DNA from: an uncultured Comamonadaceae bacterium
Lineage (GTDB): Bacteria > Pseudomonadota > Gammaproteobacteria > Burkholderiales > Burkholderiaceae
Length of the DNA: 40,003 nucleotides
Reading direction: 5' to 3'
NCBI GenBank assembly: GCA_946482595.1
Contig: CAMLSD010000042.1
Span: forward strand, 1-40,003
This document shows, one piece after another, positions 12,626 to 20,604 of the stretch; positions within the stretch are counted from its first letter, which is position 1, and each line of letters opens with the position of its first letter. A program made the translations under genes and the position numbers. The notes under the pieces are model-generated. The model saw only the letters and a program-made list of their open reading frames with translations, was not told the origin of the DNA and ran no database searches.

Positions 12626-13698
12626 GCGACAACGATAACGATCTCGACAAGGCGCTGGAAGAGGCGCCGACCACCGCGCCGGAGAGCGGGCGCGAGCTGC
12701 AAAAATGGGAGCGTGCGATCAACGCTTCCAAGGCGAAGTTCGACGCGATCAGTGACAAGTCGCTGGTTAGCTACGACCGCGAATCGCTGTTCGCGATGCA
12801 GCATCTGATCAAGTCCGACTATGCGATGAAGATCGCGAACAGCAATCCGAAGTCGGTCATTCTGGCAATGGCGAATGTGGCCGCGACTGGTCTTTCACTG
12901 AATCCAGCCTACGGCCTGGCCTACCTCGTGCCGCGCGACGGCGCCATCAAGCTGGATATCAGTTACAAGGGGCTGCTCCAGATCGCCACCGACTCCGGCT
13001 CGATCATGTGGGGTCGGGCCGAGGTGGTGCACGAAGCCGATGATTTCGAGTACCGCGGCCCAGCCGAGGCCCCGGTGCATCGGGCCAAGGTGTTCGCGAA
13101 AGAGCGTGGCGAGGTGGTCGGAGCGTACTGCATCGCCAAGACCCATCAGGGCGACGTGCTGTGCGAGGTCATGACCTTGGAGCAGCTGCACGACGTGCGT
13201 GACCGTTCCGACGCATGGAAGCAGCGCGACCCTAGCAAGGGCAAGAACGGTGGCCCGTGGTTCGATTTCTACACCGAAATGTGCCGCAAGGCCGTGCTGA
13301 AGCGCGCACAGAAGACATGGCCGCGCACCGACCAGCACAAGCGCATTGCCGAAGCCGTGGACATCGCCAACGAGGCCGAAGGCGGTTACACCTTCGACCA
13401 TGGACAGACCGTGCCGCAGAACCTGATCGGCGACGACCGCAAGGAACGTTGCGACGAGGCGGCAGAGCAGTACGAAGAGGCCATCCAGGTGATCCGCCTC
13501 GCGATCTACAACGAGGATTGGCCGACGATGACCGATGCCTGGGCGCAGATTCCGCAGGCGGCGCAGATGGACTTGAACCTCGCGCCGAGCAAGGGCGGCA
13601 TCTTCTCCACCCACGAGCGCAGGTGCATCAAGGAACGTCAGCAACGATTCCCGCGCCTACCTGCCGGCGAGGTTCCGCCTCCGGAAGTCAACGCATGA
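12622..13698 (+). CDS. recT: RecT-family single-strand annealing protein
   Basis: 358-residue recombinase of the RecT/Bet class that anneals complementary strands. The conserved core is clear: SVILAMANVAATGLSLNPA (about 78-96), a second block with IKLDISYKGLLQIATDSG (109-126), and FYTEMCRKAVLKRAQKTWP further on. Length is somewhat above E. coli RecT (269 aa) because of a longer C-terminus. No partner exonuclease (RecE, YqaJ or lambda Exo type) is recognisable in the window, which is unusual. Confidence 0.92.
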   Translation: MSDNDNDLDKALEEAPTTAPESGRELQKWERAINASKAKFDAISDKSLVSYDRESLFAMQHLIKSDYAMKIANSNPKSVILAMANVAATGLSLNPAYGLAYLVPRDGAIKLDISYKGLLQIATDSGSIMWGRAEVVHEADDFEYRGPAEAPVHRAKVFAKERGEVVGAYCIAKTHQGDVLCEVMTLEQLHDVRDRSDAWKQRDPSKGKNGGPWFDFYTEMCRKAVLKRAQKTWPRTDQHKRIAEAVDIANEAEGGYTFDHGQTVPQNLIGDDRKERCDEAAEQYEEAIQVIRLAIYNEDWPTMTDAWAQIPQAAQMDLNLAPSKGGIFSTHERRCIKERQQRFPRLPAGEVPPPEVNA

Positions 13699-13859
13699 CC
13701 CGCCGCAAAGACGACACGCGCCCGCTCAGCAACCAGTCCGACGGCGGACGCAAAGGCAAGGAACGTTCGCCATGGTCGCGAGGACCGAATGCCGGCACCC
13801 GATCCGCAGGCCTGTCGTACCTACGCTACCGGAAGGCCGCGCCGACGAACGGTAAGTAA
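13695..13859 (+). CDS. Small basic protein, unknown
   Basis: 54 residues, rich in Arg/Lys/Gly/Ser (RRKDDTRPLSNQSDGGRKGK), probably disordered and nucleic-acid binding. ATGA overlap with recT. Last gene before the putative moron promoter. Confidence 0.58.
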   Translation: MTRRKDDTRPLSNQSDGGRKGKERSPWSRGPNAGTRSAGLSYLRYRKAAPTNGK

Positions 13860-13885
13860 CTGTCCGGAATCCCGTGTATAGTTAC
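13856..13885 (+). promoter_or_regulatory. Putative moron promoter inside an inverted repeat
   Basis: A -10-like TATAGT (13877-13882) lies in the short gap before the secreted-protein gene, with no convincing -35. It is flanked by an inverted repeat, GTAACT (13856-13861) and AGTTAC (13880-13885). The gap is more AT-rich than its surroundings. This could be a separately controlled promoter, but the evidence is weak. Confidence 0.35.
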
Positions 13886-13914
13886 TTTGCACTTCCAACC
13901 CATCTCCCGAAAGG

Positions 13915-14403
13915 ATGCTTTCCATGACTCGCCTCATCGCCTGCCTGTTCTTCTCGCTGCTGTTCGTCAACCACGCCCGCGCCGACATCACCAAGCCCAA
14001 GGAAGATATCCAGGGATTCGTCGGCGCCTGCGGCCACAACGCGGCCCTGGACACGTCCAACCCATTCATGGGCCGCAACCTCACCAGCGCCCCGCAGACC
14101 GTCGGCTGCACGCCGCGCACCGATCCGGGCCAGGACGGCGCCCACACCGCTGGGCTCGTCATTTCCAACCTGCAGGCCAACAACCGCCCGGTGACCTGCC
14201 GGGCCTATTTCAACTCCGGTGGCGGCGGGATCATCTCGCACACCAAGAGCATGCTCGTCGGCCCGAACAAGAGCCAGCGCATCTACTGGACCGCGGCCGA
14301 AATGGGCCTGGGCAAGAGCTTCAACGGCCAAGTGAGCTTCTCCTGCGTCCTCCTGCCCGGCATGGCCGCGCAGTGGATTTACACCCTGTCGGTTGGGGGC
14401 TGA
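13915..14403 (+). CDS. Secreted protein with Sec signal peptide (moron candidate)
   Basis: 162-residue protein (start at 13915; an in-frame ATG at 13924 gives 159). The N-terminus is a classical Sec signal: LIACLFFSLLFVNHARA then cleavage before DITK. The mature part has four Cys (GACGHN, VGCTPR, VTCRAYF, SFSCVLL), enough for two disulphides, and a beta-rich Ser/Gly composition ending in QWIYTLSVGG. It stands apart in an operon of small cytoplasmic proteins, with its own gap and promoter-like motif. This suggests a moron acting in the host envelope, for example in receptor masking, but that is inference. Confidence 0.75.
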   Translation: MLSMTRLIACLFFSLLFVNHARADITKPKEDIQGFVGACGHNAALDTSNPFMGRNLTSAPQTVGCTPRTDPGQDGAHTAGLVISNLQANNRPVTCRAYFNSGGGGIISHTKSMLVGPNKSQRIYWTAAEMGLGKSFNGQVSFSCVLLPGMAAQWIYTLSVGG

Positions 14404-14410
14404 GGCCCAT

Positions 14411-14776
14411 ATGAGCACCCATCCGAACGCAATCCTCATGGCCGTGCTGACGCCGGACGACCTGAGCCGCAAGACCTACCGCGCAATCGTCGAGGCGGCC
14501 GGCGGTGAGCTTTACGACGAAGGCGGCGGCAGGGTGAAGATCGCCGGACGCGACTACACCATCGACGTGATGGAGGACAGCTACGACGACAGCAACCAAA
14601 TCAGTGCGCCAGAGGGCTCCATCGTGGCGCGCGTATTCCTAACCTATGGGTACGGCGAGGTCATCGCCTGGGAAGAGGTCGCAAAGATGCAACGAGAACT
14701 GGACGAGTGGTCCGCCGACATGTGCAAGCGATTCAGCTGCACCCACGCCATCCAGATTACGGCGAACTACTGGTAG
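14411..14776 (+). CDS. Acidic hypothetical protein
   Basis: 121 residues from the ATG at 14411. Acidic, with an alpha/beta pattern (YRAIVEAAGGELYDEGGGRV; YTIDVMEDSYDDSNQIS) and a C-terminal Cys/His-containing stretch. No family recognised. Confidence 0.68.
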   Translation: MSTHPNAILMAVLTPDDLSRKTYRAIVEAAGGELYDEGGGRVKIAGRDYTIDVMEDSYDDSNQISAPEGSIVARVFLTYGYGEVIAWEEVAKMQRELDEWSADMCKRFSCTHAIQITANYW

Positions 14777-14828
14777 CCCACCCTTCCAGCCACAGCGCCT
14801 GGACCCGCAACGAATTGAGGAGTAGCAC

Positions 14829-15032
14829 GTGAAGTATCGCGTAACGCTGATTTACGACTGCACCGAGACGGTTGACGTTGAGGCCGAGGACTTGGAGGCG
14901 GCGCGCGAACAGGCTCACGAAAGCTCGCGAGCAACGCTGTGCCACTACTGCTCAAACCACCTCAACCTTGGTGACGCCTACAAGGCCATTGTTTCCGACA
15001 TGGACGGAAACGAGCTTGACGACGGCGAGTAA
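14829..15032 (+). CDS. Small acidic protein (GTG start)
   Basis: 67 residues from the GTG at 14829 behind a TTGAGGAGTAG ribosome site. Starts KYRVTLIYDCTETVDVEAED, a beta-strand/acidic pattern seen in small phage proteins that carry a 'sensor-like' beta fold. Contains a CHYC pair. Function unknown. Confidence 0.68.
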   Translation: MKYRVTLIYDCTETVDVEAEDLEAAREQAHESSRATLCHYCSNHLNLGDAYKAIVSDMDGNELDDGE

Positions 15033-15060
15033 CCCACCCAGCCCCGCAGGAGATCGCAGA

Positions 15061-15501
15061 GTGAACACCGAACAGATTGTGCACATGATGTCGCTGGTCG
15101 ATGAGTTCGCATTCGTCGCAGGACTGTGTGGCATCGATCACGCCAGAGACGGCAACTCCAACGGACGCAAGGCCGAGTTCAACGACGCCCGCCAGCGGGT
15201 CGAGGACGCCATCGCCGCCCTGAGCGCGGAGGGTGGGGCCGTGTCGGTGAGCGATGACGACGCCTGGGACGCCTATTGCGCATTCGTGGATGTGTACGAC
15301 GGCGACAACACCCAGGCGGCTGTCCGCGCCGCGCTCGAAAGGTTCGCCAAAACCCGCCACGCTGCCGCTGCTACGGGGGATATGGTGCTGGTGCCGCGTG
15401 AGATGACCGACGCGATGCGCGAGGCGGCAATGCTCGGGCACGACGACGTAGACGATGCATGGGCCGTCCTGATCGCGGCCGCGAAGCAGGAGCCGCAGTG
15501 A
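15061..15501 (+). CDS. Hypothetical protein with repeated phage accessory domain
   Basis: 146 residues from the GTG at 15061 (AGGAGATCGCAGA upstream). The C-terminal part, VLVPREMTDAMREAAMLG then DAWAVLIAAAKQ, matches a short module I recall at the end of many small phage early proteins (MTxAMxEAA ... AWxxMLAAA). Its role is unknown. The preceding part is acidic and helical. Confidence 0.7.
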   Translation: MNTEQIVHMMSLVDEFAFVAGLCGIDHARDGNSNGRKAEFNDARQRVEDAIAALSAEGGAVSVSDDDAWDAYCAFVDVYDGDNTQAAVRAALERFAKTRHAAAATGDMVLVPREMTDAMREAAMLGHDDVDDAWAVLIAAAKQEPQ

Positions 15502-15731
15502 TGGCTGATTACGTGCCCGACCCGATCGAGCGCATGGAGGCGGCGTGGGATCGGCTGGCCTCCGAGCTTGTTGACGAGCACACCTGCATGGGCTGCGGCA
15601 AGCACGTGGACTACACCCTGCTCGTCGCTGACCCAATGGGCATGGGGCCGGCCGTCTGCGTTGAGTGTCTCGGGTTCGACCCTTTCGAGAAGATGGAACA
15701 GGAGCCTCCCCATGAACCGCCCCGCCGATAG
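15501..15731 (+). CDS. Small zinc-ribbon-like protein
   Basis: 76 residues; the ATG shares a base with the preceding TGA. CMGCGKHVDYTLL and VCVECLGFDP give a CxxC...CxxC zinc site. The acidic, Pro-rich end overlaps the next start. Function unknown. Confidence 0.68.
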   Translation: MADYVPDPIERMEAAWDRLASELVDEHTCMGCGKHVDYTLLVADPMGMGPAVCVECLGFDPFEKMEQEPPHEPPRR

Positions 15732-16356
15732 CCTGGAAGCCATCGTGGCCGAGATGGAGCGAATTAGCTGCTATGGCGGCTTGACGATGAATGTGTTCAA
15801 CAAGCTGTTGATGCGTGTACGCGCCCTCACACCCCAGCCGCCCGCAGCTGTCGTTCCTGGCGCTTGGCGCTGGGACCATCCTTCGCTGCGAAGCTTCGTC
15901 ACCCTTGACGACGGGAAGGCAACTGGCGGATGGAAGATCACGCCGCTCTACGCCACCCCCACGCCGGCCGCTGTTCCGGATGCCGTGCGGGGGTTGGTGG
16001 GGAAGTGGCGGGAGATGGCTGACCACACAGCCTACATGGCAAGAGAATCACAGCCCGGCACCATCAAGTACGAAACGGCCAGCATTGCGACCAAGGTCAA
16101 CAGACAGCGTGCCAACGAACTGGAAACCGCCCTGTCCGCCGCGCCGGCGAACGTGGTTTCAATCGACGCCGAAAAGCTGATCGCCGATATCTGCTTCTAC
16201 GAGATGCCGCTCTCTGGCCAATTTGAGGACGACCGGCCAAAGCTGGTTGACGTGCTGGCCGATGCGCTCGGGGATGGAACCATTGGCCCCGCCCGTGAGC
16301 TGATCGCGGAAATCGTGGATTCCGCCCTTGCGGCCCAGCAGGATGGGCAGCCATGA
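15712..16356 (+). CDS. Hypothetical protein, modular
   Basis: 214 residues from the ATG at 15712. An N-terminal helical part, a middle GWKITPLYATPTP phrase common in phage accessory proteins (where it precedes variable modules), then helical segments (YETASIATKVNRQRANELET) and an acidic end. Looks assembled from exchangeable small modules. Unknown function. Confidence 0.68.
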   Translation: MNRPADSLEAIVAEMERISCYGGLTMNVFNKLLMRVRALTPQPPAAVVPGAWRWDHPSLRSFVTLDDGKATGGWKITPLYATPTPAAVPDAVRGLVGKWREMADHTAYMARESQPGTIKYETASIATKVNRQRANELETALSAAPANVVSIDAEKLIADICFYEMPLSGQFEDDRPKLVDVLADALGDGTIGPARELIAEIVDSALAAQQDGQP

Positions 16357-16715
16357 GTGTCGATCAGAAATTGCCGGCGCTGCCGGAGCCAGAGGGTGCA
16401 ATGAAGTGGACCCGGAGAGCTGGGGTGTGTATCAACGCCGAGCCTGGATTTGACGCCATGCAAATGACCGCCTACGCCGAAGAGGCGTGCGCCCGCGTAT
16501 CCGCCGAACTTGCTGCGGCCAGGGAGGAACTGGCGGCTCTGCGGAGGGATGCGGAGCGGTATCGCCGATTGCGGGCTGGCCCGGACCTGCCATGCGTACA
16601 GCCGTGCGTGTACCGATACGTCGTGGCGGCTGGCAAAGAGCGGCTGACACCGGTTGGTGGTGACGTACTTGACGCCGCGTTAGACGCCCTACAGGAGAGC
16701 CGCGATCATGAGTGA
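16353..16715 (+). CDS. Coiled-coil hypothetical protein
   Basis: 120 residues, ATGA overlap. The middle is a clear coiled coil (SAELAAAREELAALRRDAER) running into YRRLRAG, a common arrangement in small phage proteins. The end (TPVGGDVLDAALDALQES) is also typical. Unknown role. Confidence 0.7.
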   Translation: MSVDQKLPALPEPEGAMKWTRRAGVCINAEPGFDAMQMTAYAEEACARVSAELAAAREELAALRRDAERYRRLRAGPDLPCVQPCVYRYVVAAGKERLTPVGGDVLDAALDALQESRDHE

Positions 16716-16914
16716 GCAATACCGAGACACTGAACGACGCTGCCCGGTGTGTCAGTCCAACGTCATGTTCTACACCGTGATTCCAGAACATCGTCGCGAG
16801 TGGGAGGCCGACGACGGTAAGCACGTCGATTTCTGGCCGGTGTCTCGCGACTACAAATGCCGCGACTGCGATACCGAGTTCGTGATGACGGAGGAAATGG
16901 CCCGTGGCGAATGA
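16708..16914 (+). CDS. Zinc-ribbon protein
   Basis: 68 residues with two well-spaced pairs, CPVC (about residues 12-15) and CRDC (51-54), and beta-like sequence between, fitting a small zinc ribbon. Overlaps the upstream gene by 8 and the downstream GTG by 11 bases. Confidence 0.7.
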   Translation: MSEQYRDTERRCPVCQSNVMFYTVIPEHRREWEADDGKHVDFWPVSRDYKCRDCDTEFVMTEEMARGE

Positions 16915-17218
16915 ATCCCACGCAGACCGCCTTGCCCGGGTTGTGGAGCTTTGCGAGAGGGCCAAGGCCCATGAGCCGACAGGCTTCTCGGCCGACCCTG
17001 AAACTGGCGCGGTCTATGGGAAGCGCGGGCTGGTCACGCAGCGGAACCACAACGGCTACGTAATCTGTTCCCGCAAGACTGCGGACGGGGTAAGGACTTT
17101 GATGGCGCACCGGATCGTGTGGGAGGTCGTGAACGGGCCGATTCCTGAAGGGCTCACTTTGGGAACTCATACCCCACCACGGGGCGGGCACCGGAGAGGG
17201 AAATGGCTAAACCGCTGA
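16904..17218 (+). pseudogene. Truncated HNH endonuclease remnant
   Basis: 104 codons from the GTG at 16904. The segment GYVICSRKTADG, then MAHRIVWEVVNGPIPEGLTL, is the usual lead-in of phage HNH homing endonucleases, which should continue with the catalytic NHxDGxxxNN block. Here it breaks off into THTPPRGGHRRGKWLNR, with no HNH residues, and runs straight into the ribosome site of the next gene. The catalytic half seems to have been deleted. It may persist as a DNA-binding fragment. Confidence 0.6.
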
Positions 17219-17427
17219 GCGTTCCGCAGGAGGCGGTGCTACGCAACCTGGTTGCTGGTCGCGATCCTGCATATCACTTGGTAGGGCGGTCGACACATGG
17301 CGGGCACTGGCGCGTGATGGCTGCGCTGCTTCTCAAGGGCTATATCGGACAACGATCCGGCGAGCCGATCCACATCACTGCGGCTGGACGCGCCGCGATC
17401 GAGGACGACACCCATGCTCACGACTGA
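17203..17427 (+). CDS. Winged-helix-like small protein
   Basis: 74 residues starting at the ATG at 17203 with GGAGAGGGAA upstream. LSVPQEAVLRNLVAG, MAALLLKGYIG and the end HITAAGRAAIED fit a MarR-type winged helix (helix, wing, TxxG) found in phage accessory proteins. DNA binding is likely, targets unknown. Confidence 0.68.
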   Translation: MAKPLSVPQEAVLRNLVAGRDPAYHLVGRSTHGGHWRVMAALLLKGYIGQRSGEPIHITAAGRAAIEDDTHAHD

Positions 17428-17989
17428 CGACCTGGCGCGGCTGAATGCCTTCGTGGCCGCAATGACAGATGCACGCGGAGAGGACGTTGCCTTCGCCTTC
17501 AGAACCCCGGCCGGTGACAAGTATCACGTGAAAGTCGGTGAGCTTGTCGAGCTTTGCCGTGTCTATGCAGCCGTGCTGGGGGCGCCGGAGGTGTGGGCGC
17601 GCCCTTGGATATGGGAGGAGGTTCCTGAAGAACTTGAAGGGCAGCTTATCCGCCTCGTCCCGCTGGTCGATACGAGCCAATCGAATCGGGCCAAATCCGG
17701 CGACACGACTGGGCAAACCGATACGAATGTATCGACTGGCGCACCGCTGGGCGCCGGCAAGGGGGGGGTTATGATCGACCGGGAATCATGCGAGGGCTGC
17801 AAGTTCTTTCGCGGGCCTCCGTCGAAGTGGGACAGCACTGGGCTATGCCGACGCTGGCCGCCGTCTCTTGCTGGGAGCGGCGATAGCCGCCAGAGGGCTC
17901 ATCCGAAAGTCCACGCCTATGACTGGTGCGGAGAGTTCCGGCCAGTGGCGGTCACCGCCCGTGGTGGGGAGTGGAATGATAATGGCTAG
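17414..17989 (+). CDS. Two-part hypothetical protein with Cys-rich C-terminus
   Basis: 191 residues. The N-terminal part is helical and acidic. A Ser/Thr/Gly linker (about residues 88-118) leads to a Cys-containing module: ESCEGCKFF, GLCRRWPP, then YDWCGEF. That module is widespread at the ends of small phage proteins and looks metal-binding. The linker and module could have been a separate gene that fused; an internal ATG precedes IDRESCEGC. Confidence 0.7.
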   Translation: MLTTDDLARLNAFVAAMTDARGEDVAFAFRTPAGDKYHVKVGELVELCRVYAAVLGAPEVWARPWIWEEVPEELEGQLIRLVPLVDTSQSNRAKSGDTTGQTDTNVSTGAPLGAGKGGVMIDRESCEGCKFFRGPPSKWDSTGLCRRWPPSLAGSGDSRQRAHPKVHAYDWCGEFRPVAVTARGGEWNDNG

Positions 17990-18281
17990 GGCCAGACTGC
18001 CTATGCACGAGATCATGCGCGCCGAGCGCCGAGTCGATTGCTACGCTGGCGAGACATGCGACCAGCACCGCCCTGTTTGGCGCGCGTACTGTGATGGCGA
18101 CAGAGACAGCAGCGACAGCGCGGAGGACCTTGTTCTGGACTGCAAGACGTTGCCAGCTGGGGCGATCGTCACCGTCAGCATTCCTGTATGCCCGGAGTGT
18201 GGAATGGACGTGGAGAACTGCCAGCTCACCGACGACTGTGGCTTCGACTGGAAGGCCTGGGCTGAGGAGCAATACGCATGA
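17976..18281 (+). CDS. Cys-rich hypothetical protein
   Basis: 101 residues from the ATG at 17976; a second ATG at 17982 gives 99, and the GGGGAG site fits either poorly to fairly. The sequence holds several Cys, including CPECGMDVENC near the C-terminus, suggesting a metal-binding domain. Function unknown. Confidence 0.65.
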   Translation: MIMARARLPMHEIMRAERRVDCYAGETCDQHRPVWRAYCDGDRDSSDSAEDLVLDCKTLPAGAIVTVSIPVCPECGMDVENCQLTDDCGFDWKAWAEEQYA

Positions 18282-18493
18282 CCGCCCCTTATCTCTCTCC
18301 CGAGGTGCGCTTGATTCCGGCGCGGTTGGTTGAGCCTCCGAGATGCTCCGACTTCGACACCGACTGCTCGCACGTTATGGATCACGCGGCCTGTCATCGT
18401 GGTGGCTTGAACGTCTGCGGGAACGGAATCGTTGCCGAAAGCGAGCCTGCCGACGGCTACTGTCCATACCTCACGCCGTCGTCATCAGCTTGA
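18278..18493 (+). CDS. Last right-operon gene, small Cys-containing protein
   Basis: 71 residues; ATGA overlap with the previous gene. Cys at CSDFDTDCS, ACHRG, VCGNG and YCPYL, again suggesting metal binding or disulphides. Its last 23 bases overlap the end of the tailspike gene on the other strand. Confidence 0.65.
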   Translation: MTAPYLSPEVRLIPARLVEPPRCSDFDTDCSHVMDHAACHRGGLNVCGNGIVAESEPADGYCPYLTPSSSA

Positions 18494-20597
18494 TGACCAC
18501 GCCGGCCGCGGTCTTGATCGAGACGTGGCCGTCACTGACGGTATCGCCAGTGGCGGTTTTGACCCCGAATTTAACGTACGTCCCGGCACCCTGTGGATCG
18601 AGGAAGATATCACCGCCATTCGCATCGTTGATGATGCGCAGGTCTTTCGGCGTGCCTGGCACCGAAACACCCTTGACATCGTTCCCAGACGCGCTGCCGG
18701 TGATCTCGACGTACTGGGTCGTCTGCCGGCCGGCGCGGAACGGCAGCACCAGGCCCTGCACGTTCAGCACGAACGTGTCCGTACCGGCATCAGTGTAGCC
18801 CGCGGCGACACTGCCACCCGTGAGGCGGGTGTCGGCAATCGTTGCGTCGATGTCCACATTGTTGGCGTCGCCGTTGTTGCCGGTCGAGATGAGGTTCACG
18901 ATGCTGTTCTTGGTCGGCGGGAAGCCGCCCGACTGGGCCATGTGCAAGCCCTTCGCCGTCGCATTGCGGATGATCATACCGGCGATCAGGTTGCGATCCG
19001 GCACGGCGTTGGCGTCGCCGAAAATGTGCACGCCGGTTTCGCCGGCATTCGACGACAGGTCCGACACCTCGCAGTAGGCCGACCGGAACCGGTAGTTCCA
19101 TTTGTTGTTCGCCGCGTGCAGCCCATGGGCCTTCACCCCATTGACGCTGAACTGGATGCCGATGTTGGCAGAGCCGACCGACGAGGCGATGCAGGTGATG
19201 TCGGTGATGACGCTGCGCTGCACCGGGATGGCCGCCGGCTCGCCAGCATCGGCGCCGATCTGGACGCGCAAGCCGGCTTCGTCGTTGGCGTACTCGCCGA
19301 CATAGGCCCCGTACACGCTCACGCCGTTTCGCACGTCCAGACCGGCCTGGGGGCTCAGCGCGGTGTTCAGGCCGAAGCGCAACACGGTTGCATTGATGAT
19401 CCGGTTGTTGCGCGAGGCGGCGTTGACATCGATTTTCCAGTCGATGCCGTCACCGTTGCAATCGGTGATCACCACATCCTCGATCAAGCAGTCCTTGAAC
19501 GCCGCGCGCTGCATGCCGATGCCGTAGTGGCCTGCGTTCTTGCAGACCACGTTCTTGATGGTGATCCGCTCGGCCGAGCTGGAGACGTTGATGCAGTCGC
19601 CGTTCTTCTCGTCCGGGCTCGGGTTCGGGCTGGTGAGATTGGTGTTGTTGCCGTCGATGGTCATGCCACGAATCGAGCAGCCGGAGACGATGACCGGGGT
19701 TCCCACGCGGGTGCCGAACTTGACCACGTGCGCGCGGATGGCGCCATTCATTTGCTTGATCTGCACGCAGCCGATGCCGGCTCCGACCAGGTGGATGTTG
19801 TTGGACTGCACGGTGATCGCGATCTCGCGATCTGCGCCGAGCAGAGCAGAACCCTGGAACTTGACCAGGTAGGTTCCGGGCGGGAAATAGACCACGCCGC
19901 CACCCAAGGCGGCCACGGCCGCAATGCAGTTATTGATCGCGTTGGTGTCGTCGGTGACCCCGTCCCCCTTGGCGCCGAACCGCTTCACACTGACCCACAA
20001 GTCGCCCAGCTCCTGGGCGACGGTGCGGGTGATGGCTCCGGCCCCCGGCGGGATGTAGTCGATGCCGGTCGCATCGTAGTCGATCAGGTCAGCGGCGGTG
20101 ATGTACTCGACCGCGGTGGCCGCGGCATTCCAACGCCAGATGCCCAGCCCACTCGGCGTCGGCAGTTCGGTGGAGACGCCCGTGATATTGCGCGCCAGGT
20201 GAATCGACCAGTCCCAATACCCCTTCAGCACCTTGGCGATCATGGTCAGCTTGTCGAGCCCGCGCTCATGGGTTTCCGCGGCGAACGGGTCGTTGGCGAT
20301 GTAGTCGATCAGCTGGGTGAACGGCACGTCCAGCAGGATAGAGATGCGCTGCAGCGGGCTGGCGGTTGGCGAAGTGACTACCGTCACCTGGCCGCCGTTC
20401 GGGGTGCCGGCGCCGGTCACGCTGTAGCCGTCGGCACCGAGGCTGTCCAGGGTCAGTACGGTTTCCACCCCGGTGGACACGATCGTGCGGCTGACCCGCA
20501 GGTGGCTGTTTTCCAGGAACCGGAACGGCACCGCGAACGCCACGGTGGTGCCATTGCCGTCGTAGTCGATGCGGTAGGTATCGGTGGAAACGGTCAT
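18471..20597 (-). CDS. Tailspike with pectate-lyase-type beta-helix
   Basis: 708-residue receptor-binding protein. Residues about 1-140 resemble the N-terminal attachment domain of T7-like tail fibres (YRIDYDGNGTTVAFAVPFRF; DKLTMIAKVLKGYWDWSI). From about 205, VKRFGAKGDGVTDDTNAI then GGGVVYFPPGTYLV is the start of a pectate-lyase superfamily right-handed beta-helix, followed by Asn/Gly-rich rungs. It probably binds and may cut host surface polysaccharide. The C-terminal part is a beta-rich cap. It is the last late gene, as in epsilon15-like phages. Confidence 0.88.
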   Translation of the reverse strand: MTVSTDTYRIDYDGNGTTVAFAVPFRFLENSHLRVSRTIVSTGVETVLTLDSLGADGYSVTGAGTPNGGQVTVVTSPTASPLQRISILLDVPFTQLIDYIANDPFAAETHERGLDKLTMIAKVLKGYWDWSIHLARNITGVSTELPTPSGLGIWRWNAAATAVEYITAADLIDYDATGIDYIPPGAGAITRTVAQELGDLWVSVKRFGAKGDGVTDDTNAINNCIAAVAALGGGVVYFPPGTYLVKFQGSALLGADREIAITVQSNNIHLVGAGIGCVQIKQMNGAIRAHVVKFGTRVGTPVIVSGCSIRGMTIDGNNTNLTSPNPSPDEKNGDCINVSSSAERITIKNVVCKNAGHYGIGMQRAAFKDCLIEDVVITDCNGDGIDWKIDVNAASRNNRIINATVLRFGLNTALSPQAGLDVRNGVSVYGAYVGEYANDEAGLRVQIGADAGEPAAIPVQRSVITDITCIASSVGSANIGIQFSVNGVKAHGLHAANNKWNYRFRSAYCEVSDLSSNAGETGVHIFGDANAVPDRNLIAGMIIRNATAKGLHMAQSGGFPPTKNSIVNLISTGNNGDANNVDIDATIADTRLTGGSVAAGYTDAGTDTFVLNVQGLVLPFRAGRQTTQYVEITGSASGNDVKGVSVPGTPKDLRIINDANGGDIFLDPQGAGTYVKFGVKTATGDTVSDGHVSIKTAAGVVIKLMTTA
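18481..18497. terminator. Hairpin at the convergent operon ends
   Basis: GTCATCA (18481-18487), loop GCT, TGATGAC (18491-18497) is a perfect 7-bp inverted repeat covering the ends of both converging genes. There is no T tract on either side, so it is at best a weak bidirectional terminator or an mRNA 3'-end protector. Confidence 0.35.
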
Positions 20598-20604
20598 GGC
20601 GGCA

